Source of the DNA: UBA2730 sp022793235
Lineage (GTDB): Bacteria > Bacillota_I > Bacilli_A > RF39 > UBA660
NCBI GenBank assembly: GCA_949745755.1
Contig: CATJZL010000048.1
Location: 1-35,995 of the forward strand
DNA: 35,995 nucleotides
Direction of reading: 5' to 3'
Shown: one piece after another, positions 23,992 through 31,412 of the stretch
Layout of the letters: each line of letters opens with the position of its first letter
Position numbering within the stretch: position 1 is the first letter of the stretch
The notes under the pieces: model-generated
Seen by the model: only the letters and a program-made list of their open reading frames with translations
The model's database searches: none
What the model was told of the DNA's origin: nothing
Made by a program: the position numbers and the translations under genes

Positions 23992-25041
23992 ATGAAAAAC
24001 AAGAAAATTGAAGAAATAAACAAAATGTTAGAACAAGACATAAAAGATATCCAAGATAGGAATAAATTAAATGATTTAAAAGTGAAATATCTAGGAAAAA
24101 AAGGACTCATCACAGAACTAAATAGTGAAATGAAAACAATTCCAAATGAGGAGAAAAAAGAGTATGGTCAAAAAGTTAATGAACTAAGAAATAAATTAAA
24201 TAATTTTTATGAAAAGAGAAAAGAAGAAATCGAAACAACCCTATTAAATGAAAAATTAGCAAATGAAGAAATTGATATCAGTCTGCCAGCCACCAAAATA
24301 AATATAGGATCACCCAACATTTTAGAAAAATTGATTGAAGAAATAGAAGAAGTATTCATGTCTATGGGTTACGATGTAGTAGATGGACCTGAAGTAGAGG
24401 AAGATAAGTACAACTTTGAAATGCTGAATATTCCAAAAGGCCATCCCGCAAGAGATGCACAAGACACTTTCTATATTGAGGGGGAAGAAATTCTTCTTCG
24501 GAGCCAAACTTCTCCTGTTCAAGTAAGAACAATGCTATCTAAAAAGGGAGTGGAACCAGTACGTGTAATATGTCCAGGTAAAACGTATAGAAGAGACGAT
24601 GATGACGCAACGCATTCGCATCAATTTATGCAAATAGAAGGTCTACTTGTAGACAAAAATATAAGTCTATCTGACTTAAAAGGAACAATTGATGTAATTG
24701 TAAAACACTTATTTGGAGAGAATATAGAGACACGTTTTAGACCAAGTTACTATCAGTTTACAGAGCCATCAGTGGAAGTAGATATTTCTTGCTTTAATTG
24801 TAAAGGAAAGGGGTGCCCTATCTGCAAACATACAGGATGGATTACAGTAGCAGGAGCAGGGATTGTTCACCCAAATGTTTTAAAAATGAGTGGTTACGAT
24901 CCAAAGGAATGGAGTGGTTTTGCTTTCGGCTTTGGAGCAGAGCGTCTTGCAATGCTAAAATATGATATAGAAGATTGTAGAGTATTTTATAATACAGATT
25001 TGCGCGAAAGTAAAGTATTTGATAGATGGGAGGATAAATAA
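23992..25041 (+). CDS. pheS: phenylalanyl-tRNA synthetase alpha subunit
   Basis: 349 residues, full length. With PheT it forms the alpha2-beta2 enzyme that charges tRNA-Phe. The N-terminal coiled coil (about 1-85) binds the tRNA; the class II core includes FYIEGEEILLRSQTSPVQVR (motif 2 region), KTYRRDDDDATHSHQFMQIEG and the motif 3 region GFAFGFGAERLAMLKYDIED. The Cys cluster CFNCKGKGCPICKHTGW followed by HPNVL is the usual PheS feature. RBS GAGGAG. Its stop shares a base with the pheT start (TAATG), so the subunits are translationally coupled. Confidence 0.98.
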   Translation: MKNKKIEEINKMLEQDIKDIQDRNKLNDLKVKYLGKKGLITELNSEMKTIPNEEKKEYGQKVNELRNKLNNFYEKRKEEIETTLLNEKLANEEIDISLPATKINIGSPNILEKLIEEIEEVFMSMGYDVVDGPEVEEDKYNFEMLNIPKGHPARDAQDTFYIEGEEILLRSQTSPVQVRTMLSKKGVEPVRVICPGKTYRRDDDDATHSHQFMQIEGLLVDKNISLSDLKGTIDVIVKHLFGENIETRFRPSYYQFTEPSVEVDISCFNCKGKGCPICKHTGWITVAGAGIVHPNVLKMSGYDPKEWSGFAFGFGAERLAMLKYDIEDCRVFYNTDLRESKVFDRWEDK

Positions 25042-27413
25042 TGATTAGTTTAGAATGGGTAAAAGAATACATAGATATAGAAGATCAAGATTTAGAAGAG
25101 CTAGCTGTAAAAATAACCAAAGCAGGTATTAATATCGAAAAAGTAATTACAAATCATCTAGAAAATGTAGTTATAGGACAAGTAATTTCCTGTAATGCAC
25201 ACCCTGATAGTGATCATCTTCATGTATGTATGGTGAATATAGGAAAAGAAGAATTGCAAATTGTTTGTGGAGCGCCAAATGTAAGAGAAGGATTAAAAGT
25301 CATTGTAGCACTTGTAGGGGCAAAATTAGAGGAAGACTTTGTCATCAAAAAGAGTAAAATACGAGGTGTAGAGTCCAATGGTATGCTTTGTGCTCTATAT
25401 GAACTGGGTTTAGAAGAAAAAACAGACGAAAATTATGCCAAAGGAATTTATGAAGTAAATGATACGATTAAAATAGGAGTAGACGCTATAAAAGCATTAA
25501 ATCTAGATAGTACACTTTATGAATTAGACATTCACAAACATCGTAATAATGATTGTTACTATCATATCGGTTTCGCCTATGAAATTGCAGCAATTTTAAA
25601 TAGAAAAGTAACCCTACCTAATGAGGACTATAAAGAAGAAACAAAAGATATAAAAGAGTATGTATCCTTAGAAGTAAAAACAGAAAAATGTCCTTATTAT
25701 CTTGCAAAAATGGTTTGTAATGTAGAAATAAAACCTTCTCCTGACTTTATACAAAGAAGACTAAAAGAAGCAGGAATGCGTCCAATTAATAATGTAGTAG
25801 ATATTTCAAATTATGTCATGCTAGAATATGGTCAACCCCTTCATTTTTTTGATCAAGACAAATTAGGAAATACAATCATTGTAAGAGATGCGAAAGAACA
25901 AGAAGAGCTGATAACATTAGATAAAAAAATGCGTATATTAAAAGCAAGTGATATAGTGATAGCTAATAAAGAAAAAAGTATTTGTGTAGCAGGAGTCATG
26001 GGAGGAGAAAATACAGAAGTAGACGAAAATACCAAAAATATTGTAATAGAAAGTGCCATATTTGATGCAGTGAGTATTCGTTATACTGCAACACATCTAA
26101 ATTTAAAAAGTGAAGCAAGTATTCGTTATGGAAAAGGACTAAACTATGAATATACAAAAAAAGCTTTAAACAGAGCTTGTCATTTATTAGAAAAATATGC
26201 AAAAGCAACCATCTTAACAGGTACCCTTTGTCATGATAAAATAGACAAAACAGCAAAAATCGTAGAATTTAGTGCAGAAGATATAAATAAAATGCTTGGA
26301 ATTACAATTAGTAAAGAAGATATGGAAACAGAATTAAATCGCCTAGATTTTCCTTATACAAAAAAAGAAGACATCTTTCAAGTAACAATACCAAACCGTC
26401 GCCTAGATATTGATCCAAATGTAAATGATATAGCAGAAGAAATAGGCAGACTCTATGGATACCACAATTTAATATCTACTCTTCCCAGAGTACCTATCAA
26501 AAAAGGAGAATATATTGGTGATGTAAAATATCGAAAAATAATTTCCAAAAGATTACGAGCACTAGGATTAAATGAAGCTAAAACTTATACCTTGATCAGT
26601 CCCACTATGGCAGATCAATTTCAATATGAAGAAAAAGAAAATTTAATACTACCAAATCCTATGAGTATAGATAAAAGTAGATTAAGAACCACTCTTTTAC
26701 CAAGCTTATTAAATGTATATGAATACAATAAAGCCAGAAAAGTAGAAAACATCTGTCTATACGAAATAAGTAAAACATATGACAAAGCATATCAAGAAGA
26801 AAGTAAAATCGCTCTTCTGGTAAGTGGCTTTTATTCAGAAACTAGTTGGAACCATACAAAAAAAGAATGTAACTTTTATTATTTAAAAGGTTTAGTTGAA
26901 AATCTTCTAGATTATTTAGGTTTTAAAAACAGATATGAATTCGAAAAAGAAGAAATTTCATCACTACATCCTGGTATTAGTGCAAGAATTATATTAGATA
27001 GAAAAAAAATAGGTATAATAGGATGTGTACACCCAAAAATTAGTAAAGATCGAATTTATGTAGCAGAACTTTCACTAAATAGCCTAATGACAAATGTAAA
27101 ATCATTAAAATATAAAGAAGCTCCAAAATATCCAGGAATTAGAAAAGATCTATCCTTCCAAGTAAAGAAAGAAGTAACAGCAGATACGCTCCAAAAAGAG
27201 ATAAAAAGAAGTGGAGGACGTCTACTAAAAGAAATTTCTGTATTTGATGTCTATGTAGGAGAAAAAGTAGGAAAAGATGAAAAATCAATTGCTTTCAATT
27301 TAGTCTTTGAAGCAGAAGATAGAACACTAACAGACGAAGAGGTAATGATAAGTTTCAATAAGATTATAGAAAATGTGACAAGTAAATGTAACGCTATCTT
27401 AAGAGATAGATAG
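25041..27413 (+). CDS. pheT: phenylalanyl-tRNA synthetase beta subunit
   Basis: 790 residues, slightly shorter than the Bacillus enzyme. Domains in order: an N-terminal EMAP-type tRNA-binding domain (about 40-150, VVIGQVISCNAHPDSDHLHV), the B3/B4 editing domain (about 205-375, with MRPINNVVDISNYVMLEYGQ and MGGENTEV), the B5 domain (about 400-475), the catalytic-like core (about 480-680) and a C-terminal FDX-ACB anticodon-binding domain (about 695-790, YPGIRKDLSFQV). Nothing is missing. It overlaps pheS by one base. I see no strong terminator before the next promoter at 27450. Confidence 0.98.
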   Translation: MISLEWVKEYIDIEDQDLEELAVKITKAGINIEKVITNHLENVVIGQVISCNAHPDSDHLHVCMVNIGKEELQIVCGAPNVREGLKVIVALVGAKLEEDFVIKKSKIRGVESNGMLCALYELGLEEKTDENYAKGIYEVNDTIKIGVDAIKALNLDSTLYELDIHKHRNNDCYYHIGFAYEIAAILNRKVTLPNEDYKEETKDIKEYVSLEVKTEKCPYYLAKMVCNVEIKPSPDFIQRRLKEAGMRPINNVVDISNYVMLEYGQPLHFFDQDKLGNTIIVRDAKEQEELITLDKKMRILKASDIVIANKEKSICVAGVMGGENTEVDENTKNIVIESAIFDAVSIRYTATHLNLKSEASIRYGKGLNYEYTKKALNRACHLLEKYAKATILTGTLCHDKIDKTAKIVEFSAEDINKMLGITISKEDMETELNRLDFPYTKKEDIFQVTIPNRRLDIDPNVNDIAEEIGRLYGYHNLISTLPRVPIKKGEYIGDVKYRKIISKRLRALGLNEAKTYTLISPTMADQFQYEEKENLILPNPMSIDKSRLRTTLLPSLLNVYEYNKARKVENICLYEISKTYDKAYQEESKIALLVSGFYSETSWNHTKKECNFYYLKGLVENLLDYLGFKNRYEFEKEEISSLHPGISARIILDRKKIGIIGCVHPKISKDRIYVAELSLNSLMTNVKSLKYKEAPKYPGIRKDLSFQVKKEVTADTLQKEIKRSGGRLLKEISVFDVYVGEKVGKDEKSIAFNLVFEAEDRTLTDEEVMISFNKIIENVTSKCNAILRDR

Positions 27414-27449
27414 TAGTATAGAAAAAAATTACGAAATGTAAAAAAAATC

Positions 27450-27478
27450 TTGCAAAATATGTCGAAATTTGTTATAAA
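27450..27478 (+). promoter_or_regulatory. promoter of the ylbF-rsmD transcript
   Basis: TTGCAA (27450-27455), exactly 17 bases, TATAAA (27473-27478). Transcription would start near 27485, leaving a leader of about 118 bases before ylbF. Confidence 0.65.
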
Positions 27479-27485
27479 ATATATA

Positions 27486-27590
27486 TGGGCAGTATAATAA
27501 AATTAATTTTGTTAGATGCTCATAGGAGATACTTGTTTGTGCGTATCACCTTCAAGCATTCAGAAATTATATTTTTGAATGCTTCTTTAT
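27486..27590 (+). ncRNA. structured 5' leader of unknown class upstream of ylbF
   Basis: Two consecutive hairpins are visible. The first pairs AGG-A-GATAC (27524-27532) with GTATC-A-CCT (27543-27551), a symmetrical stem with one A/A mismatch and a loop of ten bases. The second pairs AAGCATTCA (27554-27562) with TGAATGCTT (27576-27584) and is followed by CTTTATTT and then the ylbF RBS. It could be an attenuator or a protein- or ligand-sensing leader; it fits no riboswitch consensus I know. Confidence 0.4.
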
Positions 27591-27602
27591 TTGGAGAAAA
27601 AT

Positions 27603-27884
27603 ATGAATGAATTATATAAATACATTGATGAGTTTAAAAAAGCAATAGAGAAAGAAGAAGGAATAAAAGAGTTAAAAATAGCCTACAAAATAGCATATAA
27701 GGATGAAAAACTCATAAAGTATATAAAAGAATATAAAGAAAATAAAAATTATATACAAGAAAAAAATATAAATGCAAATAAGACTTACCAAAAGATAAAA
27801 CATCTTGAAGCACAACTTGGATTCATGATATTAGAAATTAATCAGAAATTAAAAGAAATAACAAAAAATGAGGAAGAAAAATGA
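27603..27884 (+). CDS. YlbF-family protein
   Basis: 93 residues, almost entirely helical (DEFKKAIEKEEGIKELKIAY, then IQEKNINANKTYQKIKHLEA), with the spacing of the YlbF/YmcA family. In Bacillus subtilis YlbF, YmcA and YaaT form the Y-complex that assists RNase Y in mRNA processing and influences competence, sporulation and biofilm. The Met at 27603 is chosen because it follows TTGGAGAAAA; an upstream Met at 27579 lies within the terminator-like hairpin. It overlaps rsmD by 4 bases (ATGA), and ylbF also lies close to rsmD (ylbH) in Bacillus, supporting the family call. Confidence 0.65.
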   Translation: MNELYKYIDEFKKAIEKEEGIKELKIAYKIAYKDEKLIKYIKEYKENKNYIQEKNINANKTYQKIKHLEAQLGFMILEINQKLKEITKNEEEK

Positions 27885-28426
27885 AAGTAATTAGTGGTAA
27901 ATATAAAGGAAGAATATTAAAAGGCCATGATTTAGAAGGAACTAGACCCACAATGGATAGAGTAAAAGAATCTCTTTTTGCAATGATTCAAGCTGAAATA
28001 GCAGAAAAAAATATTTTGGATCTATTTGCAGGAAGTGGAAATTTAGGCATAGAGGCTCTTAGCATGCATGCTAAAAAAGTATATTTTGTAGATAAAAATA
28101 AAAAAGCAATAAAATATATACAAGAAAACTTAAATACTTTAGACATAGAAAAAGAAAAATACTTATTAATAAATAAAGATTACAAAGATGCTTTATCTGA
28201 GTTAAAAGAAAAGAAAATAGATATTATACTTTTAGATCCACCGTATAATACAGATTATATAGAACAAGCATTCCTTCTCATCAATAAGTATAATATGATA
28301 AATAAAAACGGATTAATTATTTGCGAGACAGATAAATTAATAAAAATTCCAACAAAAGAAGATTTAAAAGAGATAAAAAACAAAAAATATGGAGACAAAT
28401 ATATAGTGATTTTTAGAAAAATATGA
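27881..28426 (+). CDS. rsmD: 16S rRNA (guanine966-N2)-methyltransferase RsmD
   Basis: 181 residues. The protein methylates G966 of 16S rRNA using S-adenosylmethionine. The N-terminal KVISGKYKGRIL and GTRPTMDRVKESLFAMI are characteristic; the Rossmann core has LDLFAGSGNLGIEALS as the SAM-binding motif I and LLDPPYN as the catalytic motif IV. Length is normal. Translationally coupled to the ylbF-family gene upstream. In many Bacillota coaD follows, but here a small pilin-like gene starts 31 bases later. Confidence 0.95.
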   Translation: MKVISGKYKGRILKGHDLEGTRPTMDRVKESLFAMIQAEIAEKNILDLFAGSGNLGIEALSMHAKKVYFVDKNKKAIKYIQENLNTLDIEKEKYLLINKDYKDALSELKEKKIDIILLDPPYNTDYIEQAFLLINKYNMINKNGLIICETDKLIKIPTKEDLKEIKNKKYGDKYIVIFRKI

Positions 28427-28457
28427 TACAGTAATACTAGATAGAATAGGTGAGATT

Positions 28458-28661
28458 ATGATAGAAAAAATAAATAACAATAAAGCCTTTGCAATTTCTG
28501 CTTTATTATATGGACTTTTAATATTAGCAATAGTAATTATTTTCATGATAGTAAGTCTAGCAAATTTTAACAAAAAAACCTCTTCTGATTTTGTAAATGA
28601 AATAGAAAAGGATTTAATAAATTGGGCCAACAACAATAATCATAAGATGTGTACAGAATAA
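28458..28661 (+). CDS. tiny prepilin-like protein
   Basis: 67 residues: a short leader (MIEKINNNKA), then FAISALLYGLLILAIVIIFMI as one hydrophobic helix, and a short polar tail ending NNNNHKMCTE. The leader and Phe at the start of the helix mimic a prepilin cleavage region, but the Gly is Ala and the Glu at mature position 5 is missing, so processing by a normal prepilin peptidase is uncertain. Its length would give only the helix plus a short tail. It follows rsmD by 31 bases with AGGTGAG as RBS and a terminator follows. Confidence 0.6.
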   Translation: MIEKINNNKAFAISALLYGLLILAIVIIFMIVSLANFNKKTSSDFVNEIEKDLINWANNNNHKMCTE

Positions 28662-28667
28662 AAATAT

Positions 28668-28702
28668 AGAAAAAAGCTAAATCATATGATTTGCTTTTTT
28701 TG
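28668..28702 (+). terminator. Rho-independent terminator after the rsmD operon
   Basis: AAAAAGC and GCTTTTTT flank the palindrome AAATCATATGATTT, giving a long stem that ends in TTTTTTT. Confidence 0.75.
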
Positions 28703-28796
28703 TACTAAAAAAAGAGTCTTGTGATATTTTTAAAATTATAAATATAAAAAAGGAGAATAAAAAACATATAAGATTAAAAGATAAATAGTATTATGT

Positions 28797-28802
28797 TATA
28801 AT
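28797..28802 (+). promoter_or_regulatory. -10 element for the SDR gene
   Basis: TATAAT 31 bases before the start codon; the -35 position holds only TTAAAA. An isolated AAAAGGAG at about 28747-28754 has no start codon after it. Confidence 0.4.
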
Positions 28803-28833
28803 GATTATGAGTTAAAAAATTAAGGAGAAATAT

Positions 28834-29589
28834 ATGAATATTGATTTTAAAAATAAGGTGGTTTTAGTTACAGGTTCAACATCAGGAATAGGACGTCAAA
28901 TAGCAAGACAACTATTAGAAAATAATGCAAGTGTAGTTATAAATTATGGACATAATGAAAAATTAGCCAAAGAAACAATGAATGAATTATCAAACTTTAA
29001 GGAAAATATTCTATTGATTAAGTGCAATTTATCAAATGCAAAAGAAGTAGATAATATGTTTAAAGATATTGAAAATAAATTTGGTAAATTAGATGGATTA
29101 GTAAATTGTGCAGCCTATGATAAAGTATTATCAATAGAAGACTTAACTATTGAAGAATATAGACATGAATTAGATGTAAATGTTGTTGCAAGATGGCAAT
29201 GTATAAAAAATGCAATTCCTTTAATGAAAAAATCAAAAATGCCAAGAGTTATAAATATTGCGTCTAGATTAGGAACAAGACCAATGGAAGACTCTGTTGC
29301 TTATTGTACTTGTGAGGCAGCTACAATAATGTTAACAAAATGTTGTGCATTAGAACTATCAAAATATAATATAAAAGTAAATACTGTTAGTCCCTCCCTA
29401 ACTCTTACCCCTTTAGGAATGCAAAGCTACACAGAAGAGGAAATTACTGCAACGGCTGAAAAAAATCCTAGTAAAAGACTTGGAACGACAGAAGATACTG
29501 CAAATTTAGTTTTGTTTTTGTTAAGTGATAAAGCTGATTATATTAATGGCGAAAATATAAATGTAAATGGTGGTATACTATTAAAATAA
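28834..29589 (+). CDS. short-chain dehydrogenase/reductase-fold protein with altered active site
   Basis: 251 residues, FabG-like fold. The nucleotide-binding motif TGSTSGIGR (13-21) and the catalytic Asn region DVNVVARW (Asn116) and Ser144 (NIAS) are present. The catalytic YxxxK, however, reads Tyr157-Cys-Thr-Cys-Glu161: the essential Lys is replaced by Glu, by the codon GAG. The rest, including NTVSPSLTLTPLGM and the C-terminal DYINGENINVNGG, is well preserved, so it is not a decaying gene. It may bind NAD(P) without classic reductase activity, or use another base. It stands alone between a terminator and the heat-shock operon. RBS AAGGAG. Confidence 0.85.
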   Translation: MNIDFKNKVVLVTGSTSGIGRQIARQLLENNASVVINYGHNEKLAKETMNELSNFKENILLIKCNLSNAKEVDNMFKDIENKFGKLDGLVNCAAYDKVLSIEDLTIEEYRHELDVNVVARWQCIKNAIPLMKKSKMPRVINIASRLGTRPMEDSVAYCTCEAATIMLTKCCALELSKYNIKVNTVSPSLTLTPLGMQSYTEEEITATAEKNPSKRLGTTEDTANLVLFLLSDKADYINGENINVNGGILLK

Positions 29590-29680
29590 ATATTTTATAA
29601 AAAACATAAGAAGGGAATATAAAAAAAGAAGAAAATTAAAAACTGTTAAATTCTTTTATATCTAAATTTATAAATAAAAA

Positions 29681-29707
29681 TTAGCAAAATAAGTTGACAA
29701 GTGCTAA
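29681..29707 (+). promoter_or_regulatory. second, partial CIRCE operator overlapping the -35 box
   Basis: TTAGCA (29681-29686) and TGCTAA (29702-29707) are separated by 15 bases, the same spacing as in the CIRCE consensus TTAGCACTC-N9-GAGTGCTAA. The right arm reads AAGTGCTAA (8 of 9), the left TTAGCAAAA (6 of 9). It covers TTGACA at 29694-29699. Confidence 0.6.
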
Positions 29708-29723
29708 GAAAAAGACATATAAT
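29694..29723 (+). promoter_or_regulatory. sigma-A promoter of the hrcA-grpE-dnaK operon
   Basis: Perfect TTGACA (29694-29699), 18-base spacer, perfect TATAAT (29718-29723). It lies between and partly under two CIRCE-type operators. Confidence 0.9.
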
Positions 29724-29727
29724 ACAT

Positions 29728-29754
29728 TTAGCACTCGTATATTTATAGTGCTAG
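29728..29754 (+). promoter_or_regulatory. CIRCE operator (HrcA binding site)
   Basis: TTAGCACTC, nine bases, TAGTGCTAG: the left arm is perfect and the right arm matches 7 of 9. It spans the expected transcription start, and its last bases run into the hrcA RBS AGGAGG, so it may also affect translation of hrcA mRNA. Confidence 0.9.
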
Positions 29755-29765
29755 GAGGTAAAAGC

Positions 29766-30764
29766 ATGCTTACCAAAAGAGAAAATAATATTCTAAAACT
29801 AATAGTTGATGAATATATTCATCTTGCAAAGCCTGTAAGTTCTAAATTGCTGTGCAAAAAACTAAAATGTTCTTCTGCCACAATTAGAAATGATATGAAA
29901 TCCCTTGAAGATATGGGTTTTCTTGAGAAAACACATACATCAAGTGGACGGATTCCTAGTGAAACAGGATATCGCTATTATGTAGAAAATTTATTGGACC
30001 GTGGAAAAATGAAAAATGCTGATATGAAAAGGTTAGAAATTATTTTTAGTAATCAACAATTAGCATTATCAGATTGTATATCCAAAAGTCTACAAGTTGT
30101 TTCAGATATGACTAGTTATACAAGCATTGTATTAGGTTCATCTTCTCATGAAAATCTATTAAAAAAAATAGAGGTTGTTCCAATCAATGAGACAGAAATT
30201 ACAGTTATTGTAGTAACAGATAAAGGACACGTAAAACATAAAGTAGTAAAGCTAGAAGACGTAGATTTAGATGAAGTAAAGAAAACAGTTGATTTAATTA
30301 ATAATCTAATTATTGGAACACCAATAGATGAAGTAAGTATTAAACTAGAATACGATATAAAGCCAATTATAGGAAAATATGTAAATCAACATGAACAAAT
30401 CTACAACGCCTTTTATCATGTGTTCACAGATTTTACAGAAAATAATAATGTAAATATAGTCGGAAAAAATAAATTTTTAGAACAACCAGAATTTTCAAAT
30501 GTAGAAAAAATCAAAGGAATTTATAATAAATTAGATAATAATGATATTTTAAGAAAAATAACTAGTACTTCTAAAAACAATTCGAGTGATATAGAAATCT
30601 ATATAGGAGAGGAAAGCCAAATAGATGAAGATGTAACAATTATTAAAACTAGTTATAAAACAAAAACAGATAAAGGAACCATAGCAATTGTAGGTCCTAA
30701 GAGGATGGAATATGATAGAGTAATCAATATGTTAGAATTCATAAAGGAAAATATTGAAAGGTAG
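29766..30764 (+). CDS. hrcA: heat-inducible transcription repressor HrcA
   Basis: 332 residues. The N-terminal winged helix (LTKRENNILKLIVDEYIHLA through SSATIRNDMKSLEDMGFLEK and THTSSGRIPSETGYRYYV) binds CIRCE; the GAF-like and C-terminal parts (e.g. YIGEESQIDEDVTIIKTSYK) sense the chaperone state. In Bacillus, GroEL keeps HrcA active. The Met at 29766 is chosen because AGGAGG precedes it and it begins the conserved N-terminus; the frame to 29694 would start in the promoter. It is the first gene of the operon and so represses itself. Confidence 0.96.
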   Translation: MLTKRENNILKLIVDEYIHLAKPVSSKLLCKKLKCSSATIRNDMKSLEDMGFLEKTHTSSGRIPSETGYRYYVENLLDRGKMKNADMKRLEIIFSNQQLALSDCISKSLQVVSDMTSYTSIVLGSSSHENLLKKIEVVPINETEITVIVVTDKGHVKHKVVKLEDVDLDEVKKTVDLINNLIIGTPIDEVSIKLEYDIKPIIGKYVNQHEQIYNAFYHVFTDFTENNNVNIVGKNKFLEQPEFSNVEKIKGIYNKLDNNDILRKITSTSKNNSSDIEIYIGEESQIDEDVTIIKTSYKTKTDKGTIAIVGPKRMEYDRVINMLEFIKENIER

Positions 30765-30771
30765 GTGCATT

Positions 30772-31410
30772 ATGCAAGAAGAATTAGAAAAAGTACTGAA
30801 TGAAGAGGAAAATATCACGATAGAAGAAATAGATGAGAATACAAGTGATGAAAATAATGGAAGTGCTAAAGACAAAAAGAAAGAGCAAAAAAAGAAGAAA
30901 AAAGAAAATAAAGAATTAGATAAACAAAACGAAGAAATAGAAAAATTAAAGAAAGAAAAAGAAGAATTAGTAGAAAAAGTAAAATATACACAGGCAGAAC
31001 TAATAAACTATCGGCAAAGAAAAGATGAGGAAACAGAGAACTTACTAAAATATTGTAACAAAGATCTTATTGCAGATATTATTCCAATAGTAGATAATTT
31101 CGAAAGAGCAATTAGTCTAGATGACAATAATTTAGACGATGAACTATCAAAATTTTTATCTGGATTTAAAATGATGTACTCATCTCTTACAGAAGTATTA
31201 AAAAAATATGGTGTCACTGTAATAAATAGAAGAGGTGAAATATTTAATAGCAACGAAGAAGAAGCTTTAATGACTGATTCTGTAGAAGATAGAAAAGATA
31301 ACGAAGTATTAGAGGTGCTTTTAAAAGGATATAAATTAAAAGATAGAGTGATACGTCCTGCTACTGTAAAAGTAAATAAAATTGAAGATAAGAAAGAAGA
31401 GGAGAAATAA
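30772..31410 (+). CDS. grpE: nucleotide exchange factor GrpE
   Basis: 212 residues. An acidic N-terminus and a very Lys-rich stretch (about 35-60) lead into the long dimerising coiled coil (ELDKQNEEIEKLKKEKEELV, TQAELINYRQRKDEE). The C-terminal beta domain ends VLLKGYKLKDRVIRPATVKV, the GrpE signature. It releases ADP from DnaK. The Met at 30772 follows AGGTAGGTG, 7 bases after the hrcA stop; a Met at 30754 lies inside hrcA and lacks this spacing. Confidence 0.96.
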   Translation: MQEELEKVLNEEENITIEEIDENTSDENNGSAKDKKKEQKKKKKENKELDKQNEEIEKLKKEKEELVEKVKYTQAELINYRQRKDEETENLLKYCNKDLIADIIPIVDNFERAISLDDNNLDDELSKFLSGFKMMYSSLTEVLKKYGVTVINRRGEIFNSNEEEALMTDSVEDRKDNEVLEVLLKGYKLKDRVIRPATVKVNKIEDKKEEEK

Positions 31411-31412
31411 TT

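Noticed and set aside
27486..27602. Known riboswitch (preQ1, TPP, fluoride, ZTP, guanidine) before ylbF
   Set aside because: None of the conserved core motifs of these classes is present; only the two hairpins can be supported.
28744..28790. Extra gene start after AAAAGGAG near 28750
   Set aside because: No start codon follows at usable distance and the frames close quickly; the SDR gene has its own -10 and RBS further on.
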